From Aquabacter spiritensis (lineage in GTDB: Bacteria; Pseudomonadota; Alphaproteobacteria; Rhizobiales; Xanthobacteraceae): a DNA stretch of 64,000 bases. Of the stretch, positions 1 to 8,535 are shown one piece after another. Positions within the stretch are counted from its first letter, which is position 1. The number at the start of each line of letters is the position of its first letter. The stretch spans positions 124,001 through 188,000 of the forward strand of contig NZ_SMAI01000011.1 in assembly GCF_004346185.1 (NCBI RefSeq), written 5' to 3'. Position numbers and translations under genes: made by a program. The notes beneath the pieces were generated by a model that searched no databases, had not been told where the DNA came from, and saw only the letters and a program-made list of their open reading frames with translations.

Positions 1-70
1 CGGCCGACCCTCCCATGACCCTTCGAAGGAGCCTTTGCGCAGCCGCTCCCGGCGCGCAGTTGCACGCATC

Positions 71-544
71 ATGATGAAACCCTCCAAAACGCCCATCGAT
101 TCGGCCCTGGTGCGCGAGATCGCCCAGCTTTTGTCCGACAGCGATCTCACCGAGATCGAGGTCCAGCATGACGGTCTGCGCATCCGCGTGGTGCGCGCAC
201 CGGCGCCGGTGACCATCGCCGCGGCGGCGCCGGCCGCCCCCCCGGCCCCGGCGCCGCAGGCCGCGCCCGCCGCGGACACCGCGCCGGCGGCGATCGACTT
301 CTCGAAACATCCCGGCGTCGTCGCCTCGCCGATGGTGGGCACCGCCTATCGCAGCGCGGAACCCGGCGCGGCGCCGTTCGTCGAACTCGGCGCGAGCGTC
401 AAGGAGGGCCAGACCCTGCTCATCGTGGAAGCGATGAAGACCATGAACGCCATCCCCTCGCCGCGATCCGGCACGATCACGCGGATCCTGGTCGAGAATG
501 GTCAGCCGGTTGAATATGGCGAGCCGCTGCTCGTCATCGAGTGA
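71..544 (+). CDS. accB: Biotin carboxyl carrier protein of acetyl-CoA carboxylase
   Basis: Carries CO2 on a biotinylated lysine between the biotin carboxylase and carboxyltransferase parts of acetyl-CoA carboxylase, the first committed step of fatty-acid synthesis in the cytoplasm. The 157-residue product has the family layout: a short N-terminal part, an Ala/Pro-rich linker (about residues 44-75) and a C-terminal biotinyl domain with the motif EAMKTMN, whose modified lysine is K123. I use the ATG at 71; an in-frame TTG at 35 would add a basic extension not expected in the family. accC follows after 26 bp, the usual accBC operon. Confidence 0.95.
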   Translation: MMKPSKTPIDSALVREIAQLLSDSDLTEIEVQHDGLRIRVVRAPAPVTIAAAAPAAPPAPAPQAAPAADTAPAAIDFSKHPGVVASPMVGTAYRSAEPGAAPFVELGASVKEGQTLLIVEAMKTMNAIPSPRSGTITRILVENGQPVEYGEPLLVIE

Positions 545-570
545 CGCCGCTTGGCGGAGAGAGACGGCTT

Positions 571-1926
571 ATGTTCCGGAAAATCCTGATTGCCAATCGC
601 GGCGAGATCGCGCTGAGGATCCTGCGCGCCTGCAAGGAGCTCGGCATCGACACGGTCGCCGTGCACTCGACCGCGGATGCCGACGCGATGCATGTCCGGC
701 TCGCCGACGAGAGCGTGTGCATCGGCCCGCCGCCGGCGCGCGACAGCTATCTCAACATCCCCTCGCTGCTGGCCGCCTGCGAGATCACCGGCGCCGACGC
801 GGTGCATCCGGGCTACGGCTTCCTCGCCGAGAATGCCCGCTTCGCCGAGATCCTGGCCGACCACAAGATTCACTTCATCGGTCCCAAGCCCGAGCATATC
901 CGCATCATGGGCGACAAGATCGAGGCCAAGAAGACCGCGCAGCGGCTCGGCATCCCGGTGGTTCCGGGCTCCGACGGCGGCGTCGGCTCGGATGAGGACG
1001 CGCAGCGGATCGCCGCCGAGATCGGCTTTCCGGTCCTGGTGAAGGCCGCGGCGGGCGGCGGCGGGCGCGGCATGAAGGTCGCCCTCACCGCCGACGACCT
1101 GTCACAGGCCCTGTCGACCGCGCGCAGCGAGGCCAAGGCGGCATTCGGCGACGATGCGGTCTATCTGGAGAAATACCTCTCGACCCCGCGGCACATCGAG
1201 GTTCAGGTGCTCGGCGACGGGCGCGGCGCCGCGATCCATCTCGGCGAGCGCGACTGCTCGCTCCAGCGCCGCCATCAGAAGGTGTGGGAGGAAGCCCCCT
1301 CCCCGGTCATCACCGCCGCGCAGCGCGCCGAGATCGGCGAGACGGTGGCGAAGGCGATGCGGGACATGAAATATCTCGGCGTCGGAACGGTGGAGTTCCT
1401 CTACGAGAACGGCGCCTTCTATTTCATCGAGATGAACACCCGGATCCAGGTCGAGCATCCGGTGACCGAGATGGTGACCGGCATCGATTTGATCAACGAA
1501 CAGATCCGGGTCGCCGCCGGCGAGCCGATGACCCTCACCCAGGCCGACATCGTGTTCGAGGGACATGCGATCGAGTGCCGGGTGAATGCCGAGCACCCGA
1601 CCACCTTCCGCCCTTCCCCGGGGCGCATCACGCATTATCACGTGCCGGGCGGGCTCGGCATCCGCGTCGACAGCAATGCCTATCAGGGCTATTCGATCCC
1701 GCCGCATTACGATTCGCTGGTGGGCAAGCTGATCGTCCACGGCAAGACGCGCGACGAATGCCTGATGCGCCTGCGCCGGGCGCTGGACGAGTTCGTCGTC
1801 GACGGCATCGACACGACCTTGCCCCTGTTCCGCACGCTGGTGCGGACCAAGGACATCGCCGAGGGCCGCTACGACATCCATTGGCTGGAACATTTTCTGG
1901 CCGAGACCGTGCACAAGGCCGGCTGA
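571..1926 (+). CDS. accC: Acetyl-CoA carboxylase, biotin carboxylase subunit
   Basis: ATP-dependent carboxylation of the biotin on AccB using bicarbonate. The 451-residue length is typical. Visible domains are the N-terminal biotin-carboxylase domain opening with MFRKILIANRGEIALRI, the ATP-grasp domain with its glycine-rich loop (KAAAGGGGRGMK), the metal and ATP site around EMNTRIQVEHPVTE, and the C-terminal biotin-carboxylase domain (GHAIECRVNAE). The ATG at 571 follows a purine-rich stretch (ggagagagac) that serves as ribosome binding site; an upstream in-frame ATG at 541 overlaps the accB stop and is less likely. It forms an operon with accB and converges with the next gene. Confidence 0.96.
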   Translation: MFRKILIANRGEIALRILRACKELGIDTVAVHSTADADAMHVRLADESVCIGPPPARDSYLNIPSLLAACEITGADAVHPGYGFLAENARFAEILADHKIHFIGPKPEHIRIMGDKIEAKKTAQRLGIPVVPGSDGGVGSDEDAQRIAAEIGFPVLVKAAAGGGGRGMKVALTADDLSQALSTARSEAKAAFGDDAVYLEKYLSTPRHIEVQVLGDGRGAAIHLGERDCSLQRRHQKVWEEAPSPVITAAQRAEIGETVAKAMRDMKYLGVGTVEFLYENGAFYFIEMNTRIQVEHPVTEMVTGIDLINEQIRVAAGEPMTLTQADIVFEGHAIECRVNAEHPTTFRPSPGRITHYHVPGGLGIRVDSNAYQGYSIPPHYDSLVGKLIVHGKTRDECLMRLRRALDEFVVDGIDTTLPLFRTLVRTKDIAEGRYDIHWLEHFLAETVHKAG

Positions 1927-1982
1927 GACCGCGCGCGGCCGGCGGGATGGGATCACCCCGCCGACGACGCGCCCGATCGGGC

Positions 1983-2990
1983 TCAGTCGTTCGAAATCCC
2001 GGCGACCTTGATGAGGTCGCGCCACATCGGGATCTCCTTGTCCACGAGCGCCTGCAAAGCGGCCGGACCGTCACCGACCACGCCGAACCCGGTCTTGGCG
2101 AGGCTCGCCTTGATTTCAGGCCGCTTCAGCACGGTGATGAGGGCGGAAGACACCTTCTCGACGATGGCGTCCGGCGTCCCGGCCGGGGCGAACAGGGCCT
2201 GGAAGTTTTCCGTGACGAATCCCGGATAGCCCGATTCCACCAAGGTCGGCACATCCGGGAGTTCGGGCCAGCGCGCGGGTCCGGTTTCGCCGAGTCCGAT
2301 GACCTTCCCGGCCTTGACATGCGGAAAGGCCGGCGGGATGGCCGCCGTGACGAGGGGGATCTGGTTGCCGAGGATGGCCTGCATCGCCGGGCCGGCGCCG
2401 GAATAGGGCACGTGCACGATGTCGATCTGGGCGCGGCTCTTGAGCAGTTCCATCGACAGATGCGCCGTCGTTCCCGCGCCGGGGCTGCCGTAGGACAGCT
2501 TGCCCGGCTCGGCCTTCGCCCGCTTCACCAGATCCGCGATCGAGGTGATCCCGCTCGCCGGCGTGGCGATGAAGATGTTGGGCGACGCACCGAGATTGCA
2601 GACGGCCCGGAAATCCTTCGGCGCGTACGGGGGCGATTTGTAGAGGCTGGGATTGACCACGATGGCGCTCGAGGTCAGCAGCATCGTGTAGCCGTCGGGC
2701 GCCGCCCGGGCGGCCGCACCCATGCCGATATTGCCGCCCGCCCCGCCGCGATTCTCCACCACGATGGTCTGGCCGAGCAGTTCCCCGAGCGGGCCGGCCA
2801 CCACGCGCGCCATCACGTCGGTCGGCCCTCCGGGCGCGAACGGGACGATGAAAGTGATGAAGCGCTCGGGATAGCCGGCAGCGCGGGCCGGCGCCGCGAG
2901 GCACGAGGCGGCAAGTCCGCCGCCGATGAGCGCCAGCGCGCCGCGTCGCGTCACCCGCCCAGTGGCGCGGGCGGGGTCAAATTTGTCCAT
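1983..2990 (-). CDS. Bug-family tripartite tricarboxylate transporter substrate-binding protein (copy 1)
   Basis: Periplasmic binding protein of the Bug/TctC type, which catches small carboxylates or similar solutes for a TctAB-type carrier. The 335-residue product opens with a twin-arginine type signal (TRRGALALIGG followed by a hydrophobic stretch and ARA cleavage site), then the Bug hallmark VPFAPGGPTDVMAR and ENRGGAGGNIG, and the conserved SPGAGTTAHLSMELLK. It is closely related to the copy at 8536-9549 over its whole length. No TctA or TctB membrane gene is visible in the window, so the partner is elsewhere or it has another role. Ligand unknown. Confidence 0.9.
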   Translation of the reverse strand: MDKFDPARATGRVTRRGALALIGGGLAASCLAAPARAAGYPERFITFIVPFAPGGPTDVMARVVAGPLGELLGQTIVVENRGGAGGNIGMGAAARAAPDGYTMLLTSSAIVVNPSLYKSPPYAPKDFRAVCNLGASPNIFIATPASGITSIADLVKRAKAEPGKLSYGSPGAGTTAHLSMELLKSRAQIDIVHVPYSGAGPAMQAILGNQIPLVTAAIPPAFPHVKAGKVIGLGETGPARWPELPDVPTLVESGYPGFVTENFQALFAPAGTPDAIVEKVSSALITVLKRPEIKASLAKTGFGVVGDGPAALQALVDKEIPMWRDLIKVAGISND

Positions 2991-3155
2991 GTTCCCTCCT
3001 CAGTTTCTTCCCAAAAGCTTTTTATTTTCACGCGGTCCAAGGCCGGCCGGCCCATTCGACCCGCTCCGGGCTTCCAGGGCAAGCTCAAGCTCGGACCGAG
3101 CCCGACGCCCGGTTTTCCAGCGCCGGCTGGGCCGCCGCTGGACCGCGCCGCGGGA

Positions 3156-3956
3156 TCAGTAGCCGCGCTCTGCGCGCACTTCGGCCGCCGTGCGGAAATG
3201 GTCCGGATATTTCTGCGAAATCCGGGCGCCGGGATAATAGGTGGCGGCGTAAGAGGGCCGGTCCATCACCGCGGCGTACCAGCTCTGCATGTGCGGCAGG
3301 CCGTCCCACAATTCCTGGTAGCCGAGATCGTCCATGCGATCGATCAGCGGGATCACCTGCGCATCGACCAGGCTATAGGCCGGACCCAGAATGAACGGCC
3401 CGCCGCTCTCGGACACGGCCTTGTCGATTCGCTCCGCCGTCTGCCGCATCTGGAACAGGGAATAGTCCAGTTCGGCCTTGCCGAAGCCCTTCTGCGACAT
3501 GCGCTGGTAGAATTGCTTGCGCAGCGGCAGCCGCTCGGCATGGGCCGCGAAGTCGGCGTCGCTGGTCTTGCCGAAGCGCATCGGCGCGATGATGTTGGCG
3601 AAGGTCGGAACCCGCACCGCCACGGTCGGGACCTCGTCGATATAGCGCATCCAGGCGCGCATCAGCGAGCGGCCCACGGCGGTGTCCGGCGACATTTTCG
3701 GCTCGGGGAAAACCTCGTCGAGATATTCCAGAATGGCCGAGGATTCATAGAGGGCGACGCCGTCATGAACGAGCGTCGGCACCACGCCGTTCGGATTCAT
3801 TTTCAGATATTCCGGCGTCAATTGCTGAAATTTGTTCAAATCGACGTCGTGCTCGGTCCAATCGACATTGCGCTCCGGCAGGCCCTTCTCCGCAAGGGTC
3901 AGGCGAACCTTCTGGCTGCAGGTCGAATGGGACGTGTGATACAATTCAATGGTCAT
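3156..3956 (-). CDS. Glutathione S-transferase family protein
   Basis: Soluble glutathione transferase of 266 residues. The N-terminal thioredoxin-like domain begins MTIELYHTSHSTCSQKVRL, contains the cis-proline segment GVVPTLVHDG and the glutathione-contact motif ESSAILEYL; the rest is the all-helical C-terminal domain. The start at 3956 is chosen because the thioredoxin fold begins there; the frame stays open upstream but adds a non-family extension. It is transcribed divergently from the glutathionyl-hydroquinone reductase gene at 4129, with a perfect 16-bp palindrome between them. A detoxification or aromatic ring-cleavage role is likely; the substrate cannot be read from sequence. Confidence 0.88.
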   Translation of the reverse strand: MTIELYHTSHSTCSQKVRLTLAEKGLPERNVDWTEHDVDLNKFQQLTPEYLKMNPNGVVPTLVHDGVALYESSAILEYLDEVFPEPKMSPDTAVGRSLMRAWMRYIDEVPTVAVRVPTFANIIAPMRFGKTSDADFAAHAERLPLRKQFYQRMSQKGFGKAELDYSLFQMRQTAERIDKAVSESGGPFILGPAYSLVDAQVIPLIDRMDDLGYQELWDGLPHMQSWYAAVMDRPSYAATYYPGARISQKYPDHFRTAAEVRAERGY

Positions 3957-4078
3957 GGACGATTTCCTCAGGAGCCCGCTGACGGCCCTCTTGCTGTCGC
4001 CCCCCGTCGAGACGCGATGACGTTCGGCACATCGCGCGGCGGCGTGCTTCACCCGGGCCGGAGGCTGCCTGTTGAAGT

Positions 4079-4094
4079 ATACGAACGTTCGTAT
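4079..4094. promoter_or_regulatory. Perfect 16-bp palindrome, probable TetR operator
   Basis: ATACGAACGTTCGTAT is a perfect palindrome in the 172-bp gap between the divergent GST (start 3956) and glutathionyl-hydroquinone reductase (start 4129) genes. Its size and symmetry fit a TetR-family operator, and a TetR gene sits in the same operon at 5152. Control of both divergent genes by that TetR is an inference. Confidence 0.65.
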
Positions 4095-4128
4095 TAGTCA
4101 AGAGCGGGAAATTTGCCGGGAGCTGCGC

Positions 4129-5103
4129 ATGGGGACGATGATCGACGGCCGCTGGGAGACCGAGGCGAACCACGCCTTGACGGAAAACGGCCGCTACATC
4201 CGCAAGGACAGCCAGTTCCGCAATTGGGTCACCGCCGACGGCGCATCGGGATTCCCGGCGGAAGCCGGCCGCTACCACCTCTACGTCTCCTATCAATGCC
4301 CCTGGGCGCATCGCGCGCTGCTCTACCGCGCCCTGAAGGGGCTCCAGGGGGCCATCGGCGTCTCGATCGCGGTGCCGAACGACCGGCGGATGAGCTGGGA
4401 GTTCCGCGACGACGGCACCGGCACGACGGAAGATGCCGCCGAAGGCTTCGCCTATCTCTACGAGGCCTATGCCGCCGCCGACCCGATTTATAGCGGGATT
4501 GCCAGCGTCCCCGTTCTTTGGGATCGCGCGCGACGCACCATCGTCAACAACGAATCCTCCGAGATCATCCGGATGCTGAATTCGGCGTTCGACGCCTTCG
4601 CCACGAACAAGCAGGATTTTTACCCGCCGGATCTGCGCGCGGACATCGATGCGATGAACGAAAAAATCTATGCCGGCCTGAACAATGGCGTCTATCGCTG
4701 CGGCTTCGCCGCCGTGCAGGCGGCCTATGAGGAGGGCTGCCGGCAGGTGTTCGCCACGCTCGATGCGCTCGAAGCGCACCTCGCGGGCGCCCGGTATCTG
4801 GTCGGCGGACGCATCACCGAGGCGGACTGGCGGCTGTTCATCACCCTCGTGCGGTTCGACGCGGTCTATCACAGCCTGTTCCGGTGCAGCCTGCGCACGC
4901 TGGAGAGCTATCCCGCCCTCTCCGCTTACATGCGCGACCTTTACCAGCAGCCGGGCGTTGCGGAGACCGTGCGCATCGATCATATCGTGCGCGGCTATTT
5001 TTCAATCCCGCGCGCCAATCCCTCGCGGATCGTGCCGCTTCCCCCACAGGATTTTGCTTCCCGATTGTCGCAACCGCACGGGCGCGAGACCATGCAGTCT
5101 TGA
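4129..5103 (+). CDS. Glutathionyl-hydroquinone reductase (Xi-class GST, YqjG/ECM4/PcpF type)
   Basis: Glutathione-dependent reductase that removes glutathione from glutathionyl-hydroquinones. The 324-residue length is that of the Xi class, and the catalytic motif CPWAHR is present in the thioredoxin-like domain (YVSYQCPWAHRALLYRALKGL region shown here only in part: CPWAHRALL). The start at 4129 (MGTMIDGRW) has a GGGAG ribosome site; an in-frame TTG at 4072 would overlap the palindromic operator and is rejected. A TetR gene follows after 48 bp, probably in the same transcript, and a second GST is divergent. The set suggests defence against or catabolism of quinones or aromatics. Confidence 0.9.
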   Translation: MGTMIDGRWETEANHALTENGRYIRKDSQFRNWVTADGASGFPAEAGRYHLYVSYQCPWAHRALLYRALKGLQGAIGVSIAVPNDRRMSWEFRDDGTGTTEDAAEGFAYLYEAYAAADPIYSGIASVPVLWDRARRTIVNNESSEIIRMLNSAFDAFATNKQDFYPPDLRADIDAMNEKIYAGLNNGVYRCGFAAVQAAYEEGCRQVFATLDALEAHLAGARYLVGGRITEADWRLFITLVRFDAVYHSLFRCSLRTLESYPALSAYMRDLYQQPGVAETVRIDHIVRGYFSIPRANPSRIVPLPPQDFASRLSQPHGRETMQS

Positions 5104-5151
5104 TCCCTCCGGGCTCCCGGCCCGGCGCCCAATGATTTCGAGGATTCCCGC

Positions 5152-5817
5152 GTGCCAAAGACCAATGCTCGCCACGACGCCACCGACGATCCGCGCCCGG
5201 TCCGCCAGCGCCTGATCGATTCCGCCGAGGCGCTGTTTTCCGAGCATGGCTGGAACAGTGTCGGCATCCGCACCATCGCCGCCCATGCGAATGTCAGCCT
5301 GGCGGCGCTGAACTATCATTTCGGCTCGAAGGAAAAGCTTCTCGGCGAATTGTTCGCCAACCGCGCCCGGCACATCGTGGCCGAGCGCGACCGGCGGCTC
5401 GACGCGGTGATGGCGAGCGGCGATGTCACGCTCGAAAAGGTCATCGCGGCCTATCTGCACGGCGCCTTGTCCTACGAGATGCAGACCGGTTTCGGCGGCC
5501 GGGCCTTCTGCAAGCTCAGAGCCCGGCTCAGCGTCGAATCCGAGGGGCTGAGCCGCAGCATCATGTCCGACGCGTTCGACGCCTCCGGACGGCGCTATCT
5601 CGACGTGCTGAAATCGCTGCTCCCGGACCTGCCGGAGCATGATCTGTTTTGGCGCTTCCATTTCCTGCTGGGCGCCATGACCTACACCATGGCCGACAGC
5701 GGGCGCATCCAGGCCCTGACACAGGGCCGGTGCGATTCCTCCGATATGCAGGAAGCCCTGCGCCAGATGGTCCCCTTCGTCGCCGCCGGATTTCGGGCCC
5801 CGCGCGCCGATCCGTGA
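5152..5817 (+). CDS. TetR-family transcriptional regulator (copy 1)
   Basis: DNA-binding repressor of 221 residues. The N-terminal TetR helix-turn-helix is clear (SAEALFSEHGWNSVGIRTIA then SLAALNYHFGSKEKLL). The C-terminal ligand domain is unusually similar to that of the TetR at 10756-11487, sharing RFHFLLGAMTYTMADSGRIQ and PFVAAGFRAP, so the two are paralogs. It starts with GTG. It follows the glutathionyl-hydroquinone reductase gene by 48 bp and probably binds the palindrome at 4079-4094. The effector is unknown. Confidence 0.92.
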   Translation: MPKTNARHDATDDPRPVRQRLIDSAEALFSEHGWNSVGIRTIAAHANVSLAALNYHFGSKEKLLGELFANRARHIVAERDRRLDAVMASGDVTLEKVIAAYLHGALSYEMQTGFGGRAFCKLRARLSVESEGLSRSIMSDAFDASGRRYLDVLKSLLPDLPEHDLFWRFHFLLGAMTYTMADSGRIQALTQGRCDSSDMQEALRQMVPFVAAGFRAPRADP

Positions 5818-5888
5818 GGCGGAACCGATGCCCGGATTGAGACCAATCGACCGCTCGGGGATGGCGTTCGACGGGGCGGGATCGGGCG

Positions 5889-7310
5889 CTACGGCACCGG
5901 ATCGACCATCGCCCCGGCATTCATCGCATTCTCGGGGTCGAAGGCGGCCTTGATCCGCCGCATCAAGGTGAGCCGCACGGGATCGGCATAGCGCTCGAGG
6001 AGGCCGCGCTTGATGCGGCCGATGCCGTATTCCGCCGAATAGGCGCCCCCGAGATCCGCCGCGATCGCATAGATGTCGTGCGCCAGCCCGGCATCGACCT
6101 CGCGCGTGAAGGCGAGTCGGTCCGCGCCCTTCGGCACCAGAATGTTGAAATGGACATTGCCGTCGCCGACATGGCCGTAGATCGACAAAACGAGGTCGGG
6201 ATCGTGCTGCCGGACGGCCGCCCGGGCGCGGGCGAGGAAGGCGTCGAGCTGCGAAAGCGGCACGGAAATGTCGAGCTTCACCGAACCGCCCGCCTGCTTC
6301 TCGCCTTCCGGGATCGTCTCGCGCAGCCGCCACATGTCGAGCCGCTGGCTCTCCGACTGGGCGAGGAAGGCGTCCGAGACCCAGCCGTGCTCCATCATGC
6401 CTTCGAGGATTCCTTCCATCAGCGCATCGAGCGGAACGCGCCGGGAGGAGGCGGACAATTCGATGATCAGCGCGCCGCCCGGCCCCGCCTTCAGCCCCGC
6501 CGCCGTGCCGAGGTCCTTGACCAGGTCGAGCGCGTTCCGGGTGATGAATTCGAACGAGGAGACGAGATCGGCGCTTTCCCGCCGCACCTCGGCCAGCAGC
6601 CCCGACAAAGGCGCGCCGTCGGCAAGCTCCACCCAGGCGGTGGCGTGCGCGACCGGCTTCGGCACCAGCTTCAGCGCCACCCCGGTCACGATGCCGAGCG
6701 TCCCTTCCCCGCCGATGAAGAGCTGCTTCAGGTCGTAGCCGACATTGTGCTTGCGCAGCGTGCGCATGTCCGAGAACAGGGTGCCGTCCGCCAGCACCGC
6801 CTCGATGCCCAGGACTTGGTCGCGCGCCATGCCGAAGCGCAGGACGTTGAGGCCGCCCGCATTGGTCCCGATATTGCCGCCGAGCCGGCAACTGCCTTCC
6901 GCGCCGAGGCTGAGCGGCAGCATCAGGCCGTGGGCCTCGGCCGCCGCCTGCGCATCGGCGAGCACCGCCCCGGCATCCGCGCACAGGCTGAAGCCGGCGG
7001 CATCCACCTCCCGGATCCCCGCCATCCGCTCCAGGCTGACGACGAGCTGGCGTCCGCTCCGGTCGGGCGTGGCGCCGCCGACATAAGAGGTGTTGCCGCC
7101 CTGGGGCACGAGGCCATAGCCGAGCGCGCGGGCGAGCCGGACGACCGCCTGGACCTCCGCCGTCGAACGCGGGCGCAGGATGGCGGGGGATACGCCCCGG
7201 ACCAAATCGCGCTGGTCGGTGAGATAGCGCGCCGTGAGGTCCGGCGCGGTGAGCAGACCGGCCTCTCCGACGAGGGCGCGAAATCCATCGAGAGCGGGAT
7301 CGGCATCCAT
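5889..7310 (-). CDS. FAD-binding oxidoreductase of the GlcD / D-2-hydroxyacid dehydrogenase type
   Basis: Flavoprotein of 473 residues expected to oxidise a D-2-hydroxy acid to the 2-keto acid. The N-terminal FAD-binding-4 domain contains the PP-loop region VPQGGNTSYVGGA and the conserved GNIGTNAGG and FIGGEGTLGIVT; the C-terminal FAD-oxidase domain ends with YGHVGDGNVHFNI and GIGRIKR. The start ATG at 7310 gives MDADPALDGF; the frame is open further upstream but runs into the Bug gene. It is the last gene of the minus-strand series that starts with the TetR at 11487. The hydroxy acid substrate is not known; lactate, glycolate, 2-hydroxyglutarate and others are possible. Confidence 0.9.
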   Translation of the reverse strand: MDADPALDGFRALVGEAGLLTAPDLTARYLTDQRDLVRGVSPAILRPRSTAEVQAVVRLARALGYGLVPQGGNTSYVGGATPDRSGRQLVVSLERMAGIREVDAAGFSLCADAGAVLADAQAAAEAHGLMLPLSLGAEGSCRLGGNIGTNAGGLNVLRFGMARDQVLGIEAVLADGTLFSDMRTLRKHNVGYDLKQLFIGGEGTLGIVTGVALKLVPKPVAHATAWVELADGAPLSGLLAEVRRESADLVSSFEFITRNALDLVKDLGTAAGLKAGPGGALIIELSASSRRVPLDALMEGILEGMMEHGWVSDAFLAQSESQRLDMWRLRETIPEGEKQAGGSVKLDISVPLSQLDAFLARARAAVRQHDPDLVLSIYGHVGDGNVHFNILVPKGADRLAFTREVDAGLAHDIYAIAADLGGAYSAEYGIGRIKRGLLERYADPVRLTLMRRIKAAFDPENAMNAGAMVDPVP

Positions 7311-7332
7311 TCGGCACCCCTGAACATGGCGA

Positions 7333-7357
7333 ACGCGCCGTGGCGGCCACGGCGCGT
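7333..7357 (-). terminator. GC-rich intercistronic stem-loop
   Basis: An 11-bp perfect inverted repeat (ACGCGCCGTGG / CCACGGCGCGT) with a 3-base loop lies between the Bug gene (stop at 7430) and the FAD oxidoreductase (start 7310). There is no strong T tract on the minus strand, so it may be a processing or attenuation hairpin rather than a full terminator. A second GC-rich stem (GGCCGGGG / CCCCGGCC) sits just upstream near 7400-7422. Confidence 0.5.
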
Positions 7358-7429
7358 CGTTTCGATCCGCCTCCGCTGCGGCGGGGGCGCGCTGCGGGCG
7401 GCCGGGGCACGCGACCCCGGCCGGCCGCG

Positions 7430-8434
7430 TCACTCCGACCTGATCTTGGCCTTCGCGACGATGTCCTTGACCGCCGGGATTTCGGCGGCGACGCGCTTGC
7501 CGAGGTCCTCGGGCGTGCCGTTGACCACCTCGAAGCCGAGCTTGCGGGCCTGCTCGATGACGGCGGGCTCCGCCATGACCTCGCGGGTCTCCTTGGTCAG
7601 GCGGGCGACGATCTCGGCCGGCGTCCCGGTCGGCGCGAACAGCGCCTGGAACGTGTCGGAGACGAAATCCTTGTAGCCCAGCTCGACCATGGTCGGCACG
7701 TCCGGCAGCGAGAACCAGCGCTTCGCGCCGGTGACCGCCAGCGCATTGAGACGGCCGGACTTGATCAGGGATTCGGCCGGCGGCAGCGCGACGCAGGCAT
7801 ATTGCACGTCGCCCTGGATCACCGCGGTGGTCGCCGGCCCGGCGCCGCGATACGGCACATGGGTGGAATCGATGGTGGCGAGCAGCTTCAGCCATTCGCC
7901 GGACATGTGGGACTTGGTCCCCGCGCCCGGGCTCGAATAATTGAAGGTGCCGGGGGCCGCCTTGATCTTGGCGATCAGTTCGGGGAGCGTCTTGATGCCG
8001 GATTCCGCCTTCACGATGAACACGTTGGGCGAATTCACCAGTTCCGAGATCGGGATGAAGTCCTTGATCGGGTCGTAGGGCAGCTTGTCGAACATCGCCG
8101 CGTTCACCGCGATCGAGGTCGAGGTCAAGAGCAGGGTGTAGCCGTCCGGCGTGGCGCGCGCGGCGACGCCCATGCCGGTATTGCCGGCGGCGCCGGGGCG
8201 ATTGTCGATCACGATCGCCTGGCCGAGCCGCTTCTGCAGCGATTCGCCGAGCACGCGCGCGATCAGGTCGGTCGGGCCGCCCGGCGCGAACGGCACGACG
8301 ATGGTGATCGGCCGGGTGGGATAGGGATCGGCGGCGGATGCGGCGCCGGCGAACAGCGCAAACGCGGCGGCGATGCCGGCGGTCATCCATTTCCCGATCC
8401 CGCTGCGCGCGGGGGTGGTGTTAGGGGGTCTCAT
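7430..8434 (-). CDS. Bug-family tripartite tricarboxylate transporter substrate-binding protein (copy 2)
   Basis: Periplasmic Bug/TctC binding protein of 334 residues with an N-terminal Sec-type signal (hydrophobic ITAGIAAAFALFAGAASA-like stretch, cleavage after ASA). Family motifs are VPFAPGGPTDLIAR, NRPGAAGNTGMG and the SPGAGTKSHMSGEWLK segment. It is more distant from the other two Bug proteins of the window than those are from each other. The ATG at 8434 has an AGGAGG ribosome site. It lies between another Bug gene and the FAD oxidoreductase in one minus-strand series. Ligand unknown. Confidence 0.9.
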   Translation of the reverse strand: MRPPNTTPARSGIGKWMTAGIAAAFALFAGAASAADPYPTRPITIVVPFAPGGPTDLIARVLGESLQKRLGQAIVIDNRPGAAGNTGMGVAARATPDGYTLLLTSTSIAVNAAMFDKLPYDPIKDFIPISELVNSPNVFIVKAESGIKTLPELIAKIKAAPGTFNYSSPGAGTKSHMSGEWLKLLATIDSTHVPYRGAGPATTAVIQGDVQYACVALPPAESLIKSGRLNALAVTGAKRWFSLPDVPTMVELGYKDFVSDTFQALFAPTGTPAEIVARLTKETREVMAEPAVIEQARKLGFEVVNGTPEDLGKRVAAEIPAVKDIVAKAKIRSE

Positions 8435-8535
8435 GGCGTCCTCCTGGTCATGGTTTTTCGGGTACACGGCATCCGCCCGCGCCCGTCTCCGGGCGCGGGA
8501 ACGAACGTCCCCCCGCTTGATTGGTCGTCGATGCG

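Noticed and set aside
1284-4097. A 937-codon open frame across accC, the first Bug gene and the GST
   Set aside because: It is antisense or out of frame to well-supported genes, with Arg/Pro/Ala-rich translation and no domain. Long shadow frames are normal at this GC content.
5002-7410. An 802-codon open frame on the minus strand through the FAD oxidoreductase
   Set aside because: It is out of frame with the FAD oxidoreductase, which has all its motifs; the alternative translation has none.
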